64,000 nucleotides of DNA. Source: Winogradskyella sp. GTDB taxonomy: Bacteria > Bacteroidota > Bacteroidia > Flavobacteriales > Flavobacteriaceae. The notes beneath the pieces are model-generated. The model did no database searches, was not told the origin of the DNA, and saw only the letters and a list, made by a program, of their open reading frames with translations. The DNA is taken from the NCBI RefSeq assembly GCF_013213835.1, contig NZ_JABSSU010000004.1, positions 310,001 through 374,000 of the forward strand, in the 5' to 3' direction. Shown here piece after piece: positions 25,461 through 34,200 of the stretch; positions within the stretch are counted from its first letter, which is position 1; every line of letters starts with the position of its first letter. The position numbers and the translations under genes were made by a program.

Positions 25461-27383
25461 ATGAAACCCAGAATTTTAGCAATTTTGCTGGCATTCGTCT
25501 GTGTTGCATTGAATGGGCAACAAGACAATAATTATAAAGACGTTATAAGTATAGAAGATTATATTTTACAGCGTAATTATGATTCTGCATTATTTTTAAT
25601 ACCCGATCTTAAGGAGGATATAGCGTCATATACAAGATCATTAGAGGCTATAGCAAAAAACCAAGCGACTTTCAAGGACTACAGACGATTGGCAAGTAGT
25701 ATTTTTAAGGCACAATTTAACTCAAGAGATAAATGGTTTTTTGACTATATAGAAAACCTTAAAGAACCATCTGGTAATCGAATAGATATAGACTATGTCA
25801 TAACCAAATGGATTTACATTCATAGGTTAAGGGATATTGCCCAATTAGACAAGTCTACAGCCGAAAATGACAAACTACAAGACTATATAAATAAGTTTTC
25901 TAAGACTGACCCAAATAGAGTAAAAGCACAACTTTATGCAGATCTCCATGGCGTTGTAATGAAACTCATAGAACAAGATAAAACTGGTAAAGATGATGTT
26001 CTTAATAACTTAAAAATTATTGAGCGTAATGATTTTAAGGCAATTAAATCGATATATCTTAATTCATTATGTGATTTTCTTATTGGTGATAATGACTTAA
26101 TAGGTTACATTAAAGCAGCAGAGGAAAGTTTAGAAATACAAAAGACGTTAAGTGAAGAAACCGTACTTTATTCCTCTACTTTAGCATCACTTATAAGTGC
26201 TTATATTTATAAAGGCGGTATGGAAAAAGAAGTCATGGTATTGTTAGATGAAATGCATAAGGATCCATTAATGAAAGTAAATAGCTATGCCAATTATTCC
26301 TTTCTTTTGAGGTTAGAAAATCCGGATAGTCCTTTAGTTAGTGAAATATTCGAAAAATTTGATGTTGATAGTGTTGATGAATTTATAAAAAAAACAGAAA
26401 CCGAATCAACAGGATTATTAAACAATAATCTCTATTATAGGCTAGTACTTTATAATTCAAAATTATTTGAGAGTAGAGGTGAGTATAAAAAAGCTATTAC
26501 TAAGCTCAATGAGGCTATAAAGATACGAGAGAAAGTCTATTCACAAGATCTGTCCAATTCTATTTATAACTTTAAGTCAGAGCAAGAACTAAAAGAAAAG
26601 GAAAAACAATTAGAGTTTGAAAAGGATAAAACTAAGATATATACCATTTCGGTGATTGGGGCTTTAATATCTAATATCCTTTTAATAATTCTTTATTTTA
26701 GAAATGTTTCTCAAAAAAGAGAACTCAAGAAGAGAAATCAAGAAATAGCTAAAAAGGATAAAGAAAAAGATTGGTTATTGAAAGAAATCCATCATAGAAT
26801 TAAGAATAACTTCAACATGATTTCTGGTATTTTAGATATTCAAGCTATGTCAATTAACAATGAAAAGGCACGTAATTTACTAGAAGATAGTAAGAACAGA
26901 ATACATACTATGGCATTAACCCACAGGCGTTTATATGGGAATGACCATTTCTTATTTGAAATAGATACTTTCATAAATGACTTAGTGAATGATATTTCTT
27001 CATTGTTCGCAGAGACACATCATCCTGAAGTAATTATAGACATTCCTAAATATAGATTTGATTTAGACACATCTGTACCTATAGGGTTAATTGTAAATGA
27101 GCTTTTAACAAATGCTTATAAATATGCATTACATGGTGACAATAAAATTCTTGAAATTAGTGTAAGTAAGTTAGAGAGTACTGAATTTTATGAGTTAATA
27201 GTTAAAGATAATGGTAATGGTTTACCAGAAGGTTTTAACTTGGGTGAATCTGAAAGTTTAGGAATGGTTCTAGTAAGTAGTCTAGCAGATCAACTCGGAG
27301 GTTCAGTAGATTATACCTATGATAAGGGTTCTAAATTTACAGTTAAGTTTAAGAATATAAATAATCGTGATAATGTAAAGTAG
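25461..27383 (+). CDS. sensor histidine kinase, HisKA_2 type (copy 2)
   Basis: About 640 residues from the ATG at 25461; an upstream in-frame TTG at 25440 would add seven residues before the signal peptide (ILAILLAFVCVALNGQ), so I reject it. The periplasmic part is helical, with weak TPR-like units only near its end (YKKAITKLNEAIKI). One membrane helix lies near 400 and a charged coiled coil follows. H444 lies in KEIHHRIKNN. N-box NELLTNAYKYA and G-box DNGNGLPEG are present, so it should be catalytically competent. The kinase half is strongly similar to copy 1, while the sensor half has diverged. No response regulator is adjacent. Confidence 0.92.
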   Translation: MKPRILAILLAFVCVALNGQQDNNYKDVISIEDYILQRNYDSALFLIPDLKEDIASYTRSLEAIAKNQATFKDYRRLASSIFKAQFNSRDKWFFDYIENLKEPSGNRIDIDYVITKWIYIHRLRDIAQLDKSTAENDKLQDYINKFSKTDPNRVKAQLYADLHGVVMKLIEQDKTGKDDVLNNLKIIERNDFKAIKSIYLNSLCDFLIGDNDLIGYIKAAEESLEIQKTLSEETVLYSSTLASLISAYIYKGGMEKEVMVLLDEMHKDPLMKVNSYANYSFLLRLENPDSPLVSEIFEKFDVDSVDEFIKKTETESTGLLNNNLYYRLVLYNSKLFESRGEYKKAITKLNEAIKIREKVYSQDLSNSIYNFKSEQELKEKEKQLEFEKDKTKIYTISVIGALISNILLIILYFRNVSQKRELKKRNQEIAKKDKEKDWLLKEIHHRIKNNFNMISGILDIQAMSINNEKARNLLEDSKNRIHTMALTHRRLYGNDHFLFEIDTFINDLVNDISSLFAETHHPEVIIDIPKYRFDLDTSVPIGLIVNELLTNAYKYALHGDNKILEISVSKLESTEFYELIVKDNGNGLPEGFNLGESESLGMVLVSSLADQLGGSVDYTYDKGSKFTVKFKNINNRDNVK

Positions 27384-27455
27384 ACGCACAATTATTAAAT
27401 AAAATCAGAAGACTAATCTTGGGATTTTTTGTTACTTTACTTCTTAATTTTAGTC

Positions 27456-29225
27456 ATGAATCATCCTAATTCAATATACGAAGCAAAGGTTAAATCGTAT
27501 AAGAAACACATCGGTGTTTTAAAGAAGCAGCTTGTCATTCTCAGTACGCTAAGGCTGTTAGTTTTTGTTGCAGCAGCAACTGGTATTTACTTTACATTTA
27601 ATACATTATGGTTAGCAGTAGTCATATCATTTTTAGGGATGTTATTGTTTGCCATATCTATTTCCAAATTTACAGATAAGAAATCCGAGCTAGAGTTAAA
27701 TAAAGCGTTATTACAAATTAATGAGGAAGAGCTTCTCATTGGTGATGGTAAGTATGCTTTTAGACCAAATGGAAATCAATTTCATGATCCAAAGCATTTT
27801 TACAGCTATGATGTAGACCTTTTTGGTGAAGGATCTTTCTACCAATACGCAAACAGAACGTCGTTATCTGAAGGTGCTCAGAAGTTAGCAGGTCTATTGA
27901 AAGCTAATGACACAGCGCGTATTTTAGATAAGCAAGATGCTATCAAAGAATTGTCTGAAAAGAAAGACTGGTTACAACTTTATGGCGCTAAAGGTAAATT
28001 GATTGAAACTGAAACACCAGCCAGTCAGATTATAAACTGGTTAAAATCTCATAAACGATTCACACCGAGTTATGCATTAAGTTTGTCTATTGGGTTTGCT
28101 CTTGTATCAGTGCTTTTGCTCGTCTTAACGATTCTTGAGTTCATTCCTATTTCTTTTTTTGGATATTGGTTGTTCATTGGTCTTGGTATTACAGGTGTTT
28201 ATCTCAAAAAAATTAATGTCTTATCAGCTAATTGTGACAAAGTAAAAGATACGTTTAAGCAATATGCAACCTTGCTAGAACAAATAGAGCAGCAACAATT
28301 TATTTCAGAGTTACTAAAAGAAAAACAACAACAAATTGAATCTAAAACTCAAAAAGCCTCCGTAATATTTAAGCAATTTTCAAAGTATTTAGACGCTTTA
28401 GATAACAGAAATAATCTTATAGGTGCAATATTTGGAAACGGTTATCTACTAACCGATATACGAAACAGTTATAGAATTGAAAACTGGATAGAAGCTCATG
28501 CAGATAAGGTTGAAGACTGGTTTGATGTGGTCACATTTTTTGATGCGTTTAATAGTTTGGGTACTTACGCGTTCAATCATCAAAAGTTTAGTTATCCTGA
28601 GATTGTAGAAATGCAGGCTACTATAAATGCAAAAGATTTAGGCCATCCGATGTTGAATGAAAATAAGCGTATTACCAGTGATGTGCTTATTGAGAACCAA
28701 CAATTTTTTATTGTTACTGGAGCAAATATGGCAGGTAAAAGTACATTCCTCAGAACCATATCACTACATATAATTATGGCCAATGTAGGCCTACCAGTAT
28801 GTGCTTCTTCTAGTAAGTATTCACCTGTAAAACTGATTACAAGTATGCGTACTAGCGACTCTTTAACTGATGATAGTAGTTACTTCTTTTCCGAATTAAC
28901 AAGACTTAAGTTTATTGTAGATGCTATTGCTAAAGAACCTTATTTTATCATTTTAGATGAAATATTAAAAGGTACAAACAGTACAGATAAAGCCATAGGG
29001 TCTCGAAAGTTTGTCGAAAAATTAGTAAGTGGTCACGCTTCAGGAATAATTGCTACACATGATTTAAGTCTCTGTGAAATTACAGAAAAGTTAGAAGAAG
29101 TAAAGAACTATTATTTTGATGCCGAAATTGTTAATGACGAACTCTACTTTGACTACAAGCTTAAAAAAGGTATTTGTCAAAACATGAACGCTAGCTTTTT
29201 ATTAAAGAAGATGGAAATAGTTTAA
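27456..29225 (+). CDS. membrane-anchored MutS-family ATPase
   Basis: About 589 residues from the ATG at 27456 (a TTG at 27429 is in frame but less likely). Two hydrophobic hairpins are present, about residues 28-68 and 200-245, giving some four membrane helices. The C-terminal third is a MutS domain V ATPase: Walker A GANMAGKSTFLR near 422, Walker B/D-loop ILDEILKGTNSTDKAIGS near 496, and a late H in ATHDLSL. The mismatch-recognition domain I (Phe-x-Glu) and connector are absent, so it is not a normal MutS or MutS2. Related MutS-like membrane proteins occur in Bacteroidota, but I know of no assigned function. It follows the second kinase by 72 bases. Confidence 0.85.
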   Translation: MNHPNSIYEAKVKSYKKHIGVLKKQLVILSTLRLLVFVAAATGIYFTFNTLWLAVVISFLGMLLFAISISKFTDKKSELELNKALLQINEEELLIGDGKYAFRPNGNQFHDPKHFYSYDVDLFGEGSFYQYANRTSLSEGAQKLAGLLKANDTARILDKQDAIKELSEKKDWLQLYGAKGKLIETETPASQIINWLKSHKRFTPSYALSLSIGFALVSVLLLVLTILEFIPISFFGYWLFIGLGITGVYLKKINVLSANCDKVKDTFKQYATLLEQIEQQQFISELLKEKQQQIESKTQKASVIFKQFSKYLDALDNRNNLIGAIFGNGYLLTDIRNSYRIENWIEAHADKVEDWFDVVTFFDAFNSLGTYAFNHQKFSYPEIVEMQATINAKDLGHPMLNENKRITSDVLIENQQFFIVTGANMAGKSTFLRTISLHIIMANVGLPVCASSSKYSPVKLITSMRTSDSLTDDSSYFFSELTRLKFIVDAIAKEPYFIILDEILKGTNSTDKAIGSRKFVEKLVSGHASGIIATHDLSLCEITEKLEEVKNYYFDAEIVNDELYFDYKLKKGICQNMNASFLLKKMEIV

Positions 29226-29229
29226 AATG

Positions 29230-29562
29230 TTATTCTATCAAAGTAATAACAATTGGTGCTAAGTCTTCACTTTGCGTAGTTTTAATATCAAAAATTATAA
29301 TGTAATCACCAATCTCAGCATTAGAAATATACAGTTGTGCTTTTTTACTAATTAAATCGCCAGTCAAGGAGAGTGTACGTTTACCTGGCACTTTAACCTT
29401 ATAACTTGTAATCGCTTTATCTTTTAAAAATTCACAAACACTTGTAATTTTTTCGGTTGTTATGTGTTCTTTTATGAGTTCTGTTTTGCAACCTTCAGCC
29501 TTTGACTGAGCCACGCAATTAAAAGTCAAAAAGACAGTGAGAAGTAAAAGTATATATTTCAT
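29230..29562 (-). CDS. small exported protein, possibly GldM C-terminal-like
   Basis: 110 residues with an N-terminal signal (KYILLLLTVFLTFNCVAQ); cleavage could be by signal peptidase I after VAQ or at the cysteine. The second half, KVPGKRTLSLTGDLISKK followed by ISNAEIGDYIIIFDIK, resembles the C-terminal domain of the gliding/T9SS protein GldM (PGK.TL...G......A..GD...IFDI). That match is by eye and low confidence. It lies tail to tail with the MutS-like gene (4-base gap) and downstream of the rpmA terminator, so it is probably transcribed separately. Confidence 0.65.
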   Translation of the reverse strand: MKYILLLLTVFLTFNCVAQSKAEGCKTELIKEHITTEKITSVCEFLKDKAITSYKVKVPGKRTLSLTGDLISKKAQLYISNAEIGDYIIIFDIKTTQSEDLAPIVITLIE

Positions 29563-29591
29563 AATGAAAGATTTACATATTTAAATGTAAT

Positions 29592-29622
29592 AAAAAAACC
29601 CTTTCTGTTACAGAAAGGGTTT
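29592..29622 (-). terminator. terminator of rplU-rpmA
   Basis: On the minus strand AACCCTTTCTGTAACAGAAAGGGTT followed by T residues forms a strong hairpin. It lies 26 bases after the rpmA stop. Confidence 0.9.
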
Positions 29623-29647
29623 CATGATATGTTTAAGAATGGATTTC

Positions 29648-29908
29648 TTAAGCTTCAAACGGAGCTATAGAAACATAAGACTTATTGTCTTTTTTCTTAG
29701 TAAACTGTACGATACCATCAACTTTAGCATGTAAAGTGTGGTCTTTTCCTTGGTATACATTTTCACCTGGGTGATGTGTATTACCTCTTTGTCTTACGAT
29801 GATATTCCCAGCGATAGCAGCTTGTCCACCAAAAATTTTAACACCTAAGCGTTTCGATTCTGATTCTCTACCATTTTTAGAACTACCAACTCCTTTTTTA
29901 TGAGCCAT
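29648..29908 (-). CDS. rpmA: 50S ribosomal protein L27
   Basis: 86 residues, normal length. It opens [20 protein letters not shown] and continues with [14 protein letters not shown], both diagnostic of L27. It sits near the peptidyl-transferase centre of the large subunit. It follows rplU by 29 bases, the conserved L21-L27 order, and is closed by a hairpin terminator. There is no N-terminal extension needing cleavage. Confidence 0.98.
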   Translation of the reverse strand: MAHKKGVGSSKNGRESESKRLGVKIFGGQAAIAGNIIVRQRGNTHHPGENVYQGKDHTLHAKVDGIVQFTKKKDNKSYVSIAPFEA

Positions 29909-29937
29909 TGTCTTAAGGTTTTATATTGTTAATATTC

Positions 29938-30423
29938 TTAGCTTAAAGCAGCAATTAAGTCAGCTTTCTTCATAGAAGAAATACCTTCAATTCCTTTAGC
30001 TTTAGCCATCTCTTTTAATTGTGCTACAGTCATCTTACTTAAGTCTTGAGTGTCCTCAGCAACTTCAGGAGTTGACTTTGTTTCTTTTTTAGGAGCAGCT
30101 TTTTTAGCTCCAGAAGCAGTGATACCTTCAATTACGATTTCTGTTAAGGCTTGTCTGTGACCATTTTTTACACGGTAACCTTTACGTCTTTTCTTTTTGA
30201 AAACTACTACCTTATCACCTTTAAGGTGCTTTAAGACTTTTGCACTTACTTGTGCTCCGTCTATAGCTGGGGCGCCTAAAGTAACATCGCTACCATTTCC
30301 TATTAGAAGAACATTGTCAAAAGACACTTTTTTACCTTCTTCTGTAGATAAACGGTTAACAAAAACTTTTTGGTCTTTTTCAACTTTAAATTGATGCCCT
30401 GCTATCTCTACAATTGCGTACAT
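29938..30423 (-). CDS. rplU: 50S ribosomal protein L21 with C-terminal SAP/HeH-like extension
   Basis: 161 residues; the L21 core (MYAIVEIAGHQFKVEKDQKV to about residue 105, with the KKKRRKGYRVKNGHRQ motif) is followed by a K/E/P-rich linker. A small helical domain, about 127-161, reads MTVAQLKEMAKAKGIEGI then KKADLIAAL. This tail has the pattern of a SAP/Rho-N/HeH helix-extended-loop-helix unit. Plain L21 is about 103 residues, so the extension adds over half again. Extended L21 is familiar in Bacteroidota. First gene of rplU-rpmA, with a good promoter at 30485-30514. Confidence 0.96.
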   Translation of the reverse strand: MYAIVEIAGHQFKVEKDQKVFVNRLSTEEGKKVSFDNVLLIGNGSDVTLGAPAIDGAQVSAKVLKHLKGDKVVVFKKKRRKGYRVKNGHRQALTEIVIEGITASGAKKAAPKKETKSTPEVAEDTQDLSKMTVAQLKEMAKAKGIEGISSMKKADLIAALS

Positions 30424-30484
30424 AGCGTAACGTTTTTATTAATTTGTGTTTAATTACATACTTTCTTTTCTCAGAAAGCGGATG

Positions 30485-30514
30485 CAAATATACTCCTAAA
30501 TTCTTAATCTACAA
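30485..30514 (-). promoter_or_regulatory. rplU-rpmA promoter
   Basis: On the minus strand TTG (30512-30514) and TATATTTG (30485-30492) are separated by 19 bases, a textbook Bacteroidota promoter. It lies 61 bases upstream of the rplU start. Confidence 0.75.
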
Positions 30515-30554
30515 ATGTTTTAGGGCTTTTGGGGCGTTTTGGCATTCTTTTTGT

Positions 30555-30653
30555 CCCCACTCAGAAAAGTAGTCTTCATTAAAGAATTTAAATTATTAAA
30601 GTTTTCACATTTAATTATGTTAAAATGAAGCCTACTTTTCTATTTTTGTGGGG
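30555..30653. repeat. long imperfect inverted repeat between rplU and the M16 genes
   Basis: Left arm 30555-30580 and right arm 30624-30653 share CCCCAC with GTGGGG and AGAAAAGTAGTCTTCATT with AATGAAGCCTACTTTTCT (one mismatch), with a 43-base AT-rich centre. The right arm overlaps the -7 element of the M16 operon. Confidence 0.75.
30641..30648 (+). promoter_or_regulatory. -7 element for the M16 peptidase operon
   Basis: TATTTTTG fits TAnnTTTG, 75 bases upstream of the ATG at 30724. It sits inside the right arm of the inverted repeat. Confidence 0.55.
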
Positions 30654-30723
30654 CTTAGTGTAACAAAAAACGCTTAAGTACTACAAACACTAAAACTATT
30701 TTTAAATTTAAAGATTAATACTA

Positions 30724-32055
30724 ATGAGAAAAAGCTTATTTACATTAGCTCTGTCTGCTTTTATTGGTTTCAATGCCAATGCGCAACAAGTAGAGTTTAC
30801 GGAGTTCGATTTAGATAATGGTCTTCATGTAATTATGCATCAAGACAATTCAGCTCCAGTTGTGGTTACATCTGTAATGTATGACGTAGGAGGAAAAGAT
30901 CTTGGTGGTAAACCTGAAACAGGTTTAAGATCAGGTTTTGCACACTTTTTTGAACATCTTCTATTTGAAGGTTCAGAAAATATAGAGCGTGGTGAGTTTA
31001 TGAAAATTATTCCTGCTAATGGGGGTACATTTAACGCTAATACGTCTATTGATAGAACATACTACTACGAGATATTCCCATCTAACAAGTTAGAGTTAGG
31101 ATTGTGGTTAGAGTCTGAGCGCATGTTGCATCCGGTAATCGATCAAATAGGGGTTGATACGCAAAAAGAAGTAGTAAAGGAAGAAAAGCGCCAATCTACT
31201 GATGCGCCTTATGGTAAAATTTTAGAGGAAATTAACGCAAACTTATTTGATAATCATCCTTATCAAAATTCAGTTTTAGGTTTCGTAAAAGATATTAATG
31301 CGTCAACTTTAGAAGAATTCTACGCGTATTTCGATAAATTTTACACACCAAGTAATGCTGTGTTAATTGTAGCAGGAGATATCGATTATAAGGAAACAGA
31401 AGCGTTAGTTAGAAAGTACTTTAGTGAGGTGAAGGATAGAGGAGAAGTTGTTAGAAACTTCCCATCAGAAACACCAATAACTGAAACTAAGAAAGTAGAG
31501 ACCTTTGACGCTAATATTCAGTTACCAGCAATCATTGCTGCTTACAGATTACCATCTCAAGCATCTAGAGATGCATATGTCTTAGATATGATTTCTTCAT
31601 ATTTAAGTGGTGGGAAAAGTTCGGTACTTTACAAGAAAATTGTAGATGAGCAAAAACAAGCGTTAGCGGTACAAGCGGTAAATTTAGGTCAAGTAGATCA
31701 TAATATTTTTGCACTTTTTGCCATTCCACAAGGCGATGTAGAACTAGATTTAATTTTATCTGAAATGGATGAGGAGATTAAAGTAATGCAGACAGAGTTG
31801 ATTTCTGAAAGAGATTACCAAAAGCTTTTAAATCAATTTGAAAATAGATTTGTAAGTTCTAATGCAAGTGTTGAAGGTATTGCAGGATCTTTAGCAACCT
31901 ATTACTTATTATATGGAGATGTAAATCTCATTAATACACAATTAGACATCTACAGATCCATTACTCGTGAAGAAATAAGAGATGTTGCAGCGAAATATCT
32001 TAGTCCTAACCAAAGAGTAGAAATTAAATACTTACCTAAAAAAGACGAAGAATAA
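30724..32055 (+). CDS. M16 family zinc metalloprotease (active subunit)
   Basis: 443 residues with a signal peptide (LFTLALSAFIGFNANAQ). The inverted zinc motif HxxEH is H74-F-F-E77-H78 (AHFFEHLLFEG), with the distal glutamate probably in the EVVKEEKRQ helix. It is the size of a half-insulysin, as in two-subunit processing-peptidase-like enzymes. It works in the periplasm or outer membrane space, probably on peptides. The next gene starts on its last base (TAATG) and encodes a partner lacking the motif, the usual catalytic/non-catalytic pairing. Confidence 0.93.
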   Translation: MRKSLFTLALSAFIGFNANAQQVEFTEFDLDNGLHVIMHQDNSAPVVVTSVMYDVGGKDLGGKPETGLRSGFAHFFEHLLFEGSENIERGEFMKIIPANGGTFNANTSIDRTYYYEIFPSNKLELGLWLESERMLHPVIDQIGVDTQKEVVKEEKRQSTDAPYGKILEEINANLFDNHPYQNSVLGFVKDINASTLEEFYAYFDKFYTPSNAVLIVAGDIDYKETEALVRKYFSEVKDRGEVVRNFPSETPITETKKVETFDANIQLPAIIAAYRLPSQASRDAYVLDMISSYLSGGKSSVLYKKIVDEQKQALAVQAVNLGQVDHNIFALFAIPQGDVELDLILSEMDEEIKVMQTELISERDYQKLLNQFENRFVSSNASVEGIAGSLATYYLLYGDVNLINTQLDIYRSITREEIRDVAAKYLSPNQRVEIKYLPKKDEE

Positions 32056-34148
32056 TGAAAACAAAATATAATATGAATATTAAGACGTTCTCAATTGTCT
32101 TATTGACGTTTTTGTCCTTTGGATTGCATGCGCAATTAGATAGATCTCAAATGCCGAAGGCTGGGCCAGAACCAGAAATAAAATTAGATGTTCCTACTGA
32201 GTTTACTCTAAAGAACGGATTGCAAGTATTAGTTGTAGAAAATCATAAGTTACCAAGAGTATCTTATTCTTTACGAATAGATAATAATCCTATAGCTACT
32301 GGTGATAAAGCTGGTATTGAGAGTATTTTAGGAGCCATGTTGGGTAATGGTACTACAACTATACCAAAAGATCAATTTAATGAAGAAGTTGATTTCTTGG
32401 GTGCTAACTTAAGTTTCGGGTTTTCTGGTGGTTTCGCAAGTACATTATCAAAGTACTCAGAGCGAATAATGGAATTAATGGCTGATGCTGCAATTAATCC
32501 ATTATTAACAGAAGAAGAGTTTATTAAAGAGAGAGATAAACTGATTGAAAATATTAAATCAGACGAAAAGAATGTTGATGCTATCAGTAGTAGAGTAAGA
32601 GATGTTCTTGCTTATGGTAAAAATCATGCCTATGGCGAATACATCACCGAAGAAACAATTAACAATGTGACATTTAAAGATGTTTTAGGTTTCTACGAAA
32701 AATACTTCAATCCTAATAGTGCTTATTTAGTAGTAATTGGTGACGTGAAATTCAAGGATGTTAAAAAACAAATTAAAAAATACTTTGGTGAATGGGATAA
32801 CTCTGTAGAGATTGATATTCCCTTACAACCAGCTGCGCCAAATGCACAGTATGCTCAAGTTAATTTTGTGGACAATCCAAGTTCTACGCAGTCAAGCATT
32901 TTCGTGACTAATAATGTAGATTTAAAAATGAGCGATGAAGATTATCACGCTGCTTTAATTACTAATAATATCCTTGGTGGTGGAGGTTCTAGTTATCTGT
33001 TTAAAAATCTTCGTGAAGACAAAGGGTATACATATGGTGCATATTCAAGTTTACGTGCTAATAGATATGGCTTAGGTCGCTTTAATGCTACAGCTAAAGT
33101 TAGAAATGAAGTTACTGATAGTGCAGTTGTTGAATTCTTAAAAGAAATAAAGCGTATCAAAACAGAACCTGTAGACGGTCAATTACTTGCTGATGCTAAA
33201 GCTCAGTACGTGGGTAACTTTATAATGGGTCTAGAGCGTCCACAAACAGTTGCTAACTATGCTTTGAACATTAAATTGAATAATTTACCACAAGATTTTT
33301 ACACGACTTACTTACAAAAAATAAATGACGTAAGTTTAGAAGATGTTACTAGAGTAGCAAATAAATATTACAGTGACAACCCAAGAATTGTAATTGTAGG
33401 TAAAGGAAGTGAAGTCCTTGATAACTTAGAAAAAACAGGTCTTCCAATTTTATATTACGACAAGTATGCTAATAAAACCGAGAAGCCAGTATTTACTAAG
33501 CCTTTACCAGAGGGATTAACGGCTGCTGATGTGATGAAAAAATATGTAAGTGCAGTTGGTGGTGAAGACACGCTTAAAGCCGTAAATACTACTTTAATTA
33601 TTTCTGAAGTAACTATACCAGGCGCACCATTTAAGCCAAAGGCAATCCAAAAGCAAATGGCACCAAATAAATCTTCTATGGAGATTATTGCTGAAGGTAT
33701 GGGAACATTAATGAAGCAAAATTTTGATGGGCAAAATGGTTACATGATGCAGCAGGGACAAAAAATTCCTATGGAGGCAAAAGATGTTGAGTCTAGCAAA
33801 GCTAAAAAAGGATTATTCCCAGAGTTATCAGTAGATGTTGCTGATATTACCTTAGAGAGTATGGTATCTGTTGAAGGAAAAGATGCTTATAAAGTTAAAG
33901 TAATGAAAGGTGAAGAAGCAACCTATAGATATTATGATGTAGCTACTGGGTACTTAATGAGAACTGAATCTACAAGTGAGGCACAAGGACAATCGGTTAC
34001 AACTGTTACTGATTATTCAAATTATAAAGCAGTAGATGGTGTTATGATTCCTCATACTATGAAGGTAACTACAGGACCACAGTCATTTACTTTTGAAGCG
34101 AATGAAGTTAAAATCAACGAAGGCGTTTCTGCCGAAGATTTCAACTAA
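32055..34148 (+). CDS. M16 family protein, non-catalytic subunit with C-terminal lipoprotein-sorting-like domain
   Basis: 697 residues with a signal peptide (FSIVLLTFLSFGLHAQ); the ATG at 32055 shares a base with the upstream stop, and a second ATG at 32073 is possible. The M16 fold covers about 45-480 (FTLKNGLQVLVVENHKLPR, NPNSAYLVVIGDV, NILGGGGSSYLF, the last a substrate-binding loop). HxxEH is absent: the aligned region reads SILGAMLGNGT. The last 220 residues, from about AADVMKKYVSAVGGEDTLK, resemble the LolA/LolB-like domain fused to many Bacteroidota M16 proteins. It probably pairs with the upstream subunit. A strong bidirectional terminator follows. Confidence 0.9.
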   Translation: MKTKYNMNIKTFSIVLLTFLSFGLHAQLDRSQMPKAGPEPEIKLDVPTEFTLKNGLQVLVVENHKLPRVSYSLRIDNNPIATGDKAGIESILGAMLGNGTTTIPKDQFNEEVDFLGANLSFGFSGGFASTLSKYSERIMELMADAAINPLLTEEEFIKERDKLIENIKSDEKNVDAISSRVRDVLAYGKNHAYGEYITEETINNVTFKDVLGFYEKYFNPNSAYLVVIGDVKFKDVKKQIKKYFGEWDNSVEIDIPLQPAAPNAQYAQVNFVDNPSSTQSSIFVTNNVDLKMSDEDYHAALITNNILGGGGSSYLFKNLREDKGYTYGAYSSLRANRYGLGRFNATAKVRNEVTDSAVVEFLKEIKRIKTEPVDGQLLADAKAQYVGNFIMGLERPQTVANYALNIKLNNLPQDFYTTYLQKINDVSLEDVTRVANKYYSDNPRIVIVGKGSEVLDNLEKTGLPILYYDKYANKTEKPVFTKPLPEGLTAADVMKKYVSAVGGEDTLKAVNTTLIISEVTIPGAPFKPKAIQKQMAPNKSSMEIIAEGMGTLMKQNFDGQNGYMMQQGQKIPMEAKDVESSKAKKGLFPELSVDVADITLESMVSVEGKDAYKVKVMKGEEATYRYYDVATGYLMRTESTSEAQGQSVTTVTDYSNYKAVDGVMIPHTMKVTTGPQSFTFEANEVKINEGVSAEDFN

Positions 34149-34169
34149 GAGATAGTGATATTATTTAGA

Positions 34170-34200
34170 AAGCCGAAGCATTTACGCTTCGGCTTTTTTT
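34170..34200. terminator. bidirectional terminator after the M16 operon
   Basis: AAGCCGAAGC, a TTTAC loop and GCTTCGGCTT, with T-rich flank on plus and A-rich flank on minus. It serves the M16 operon and overlaps the stop codon of the convergent transporter. Confidence 0.9.
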
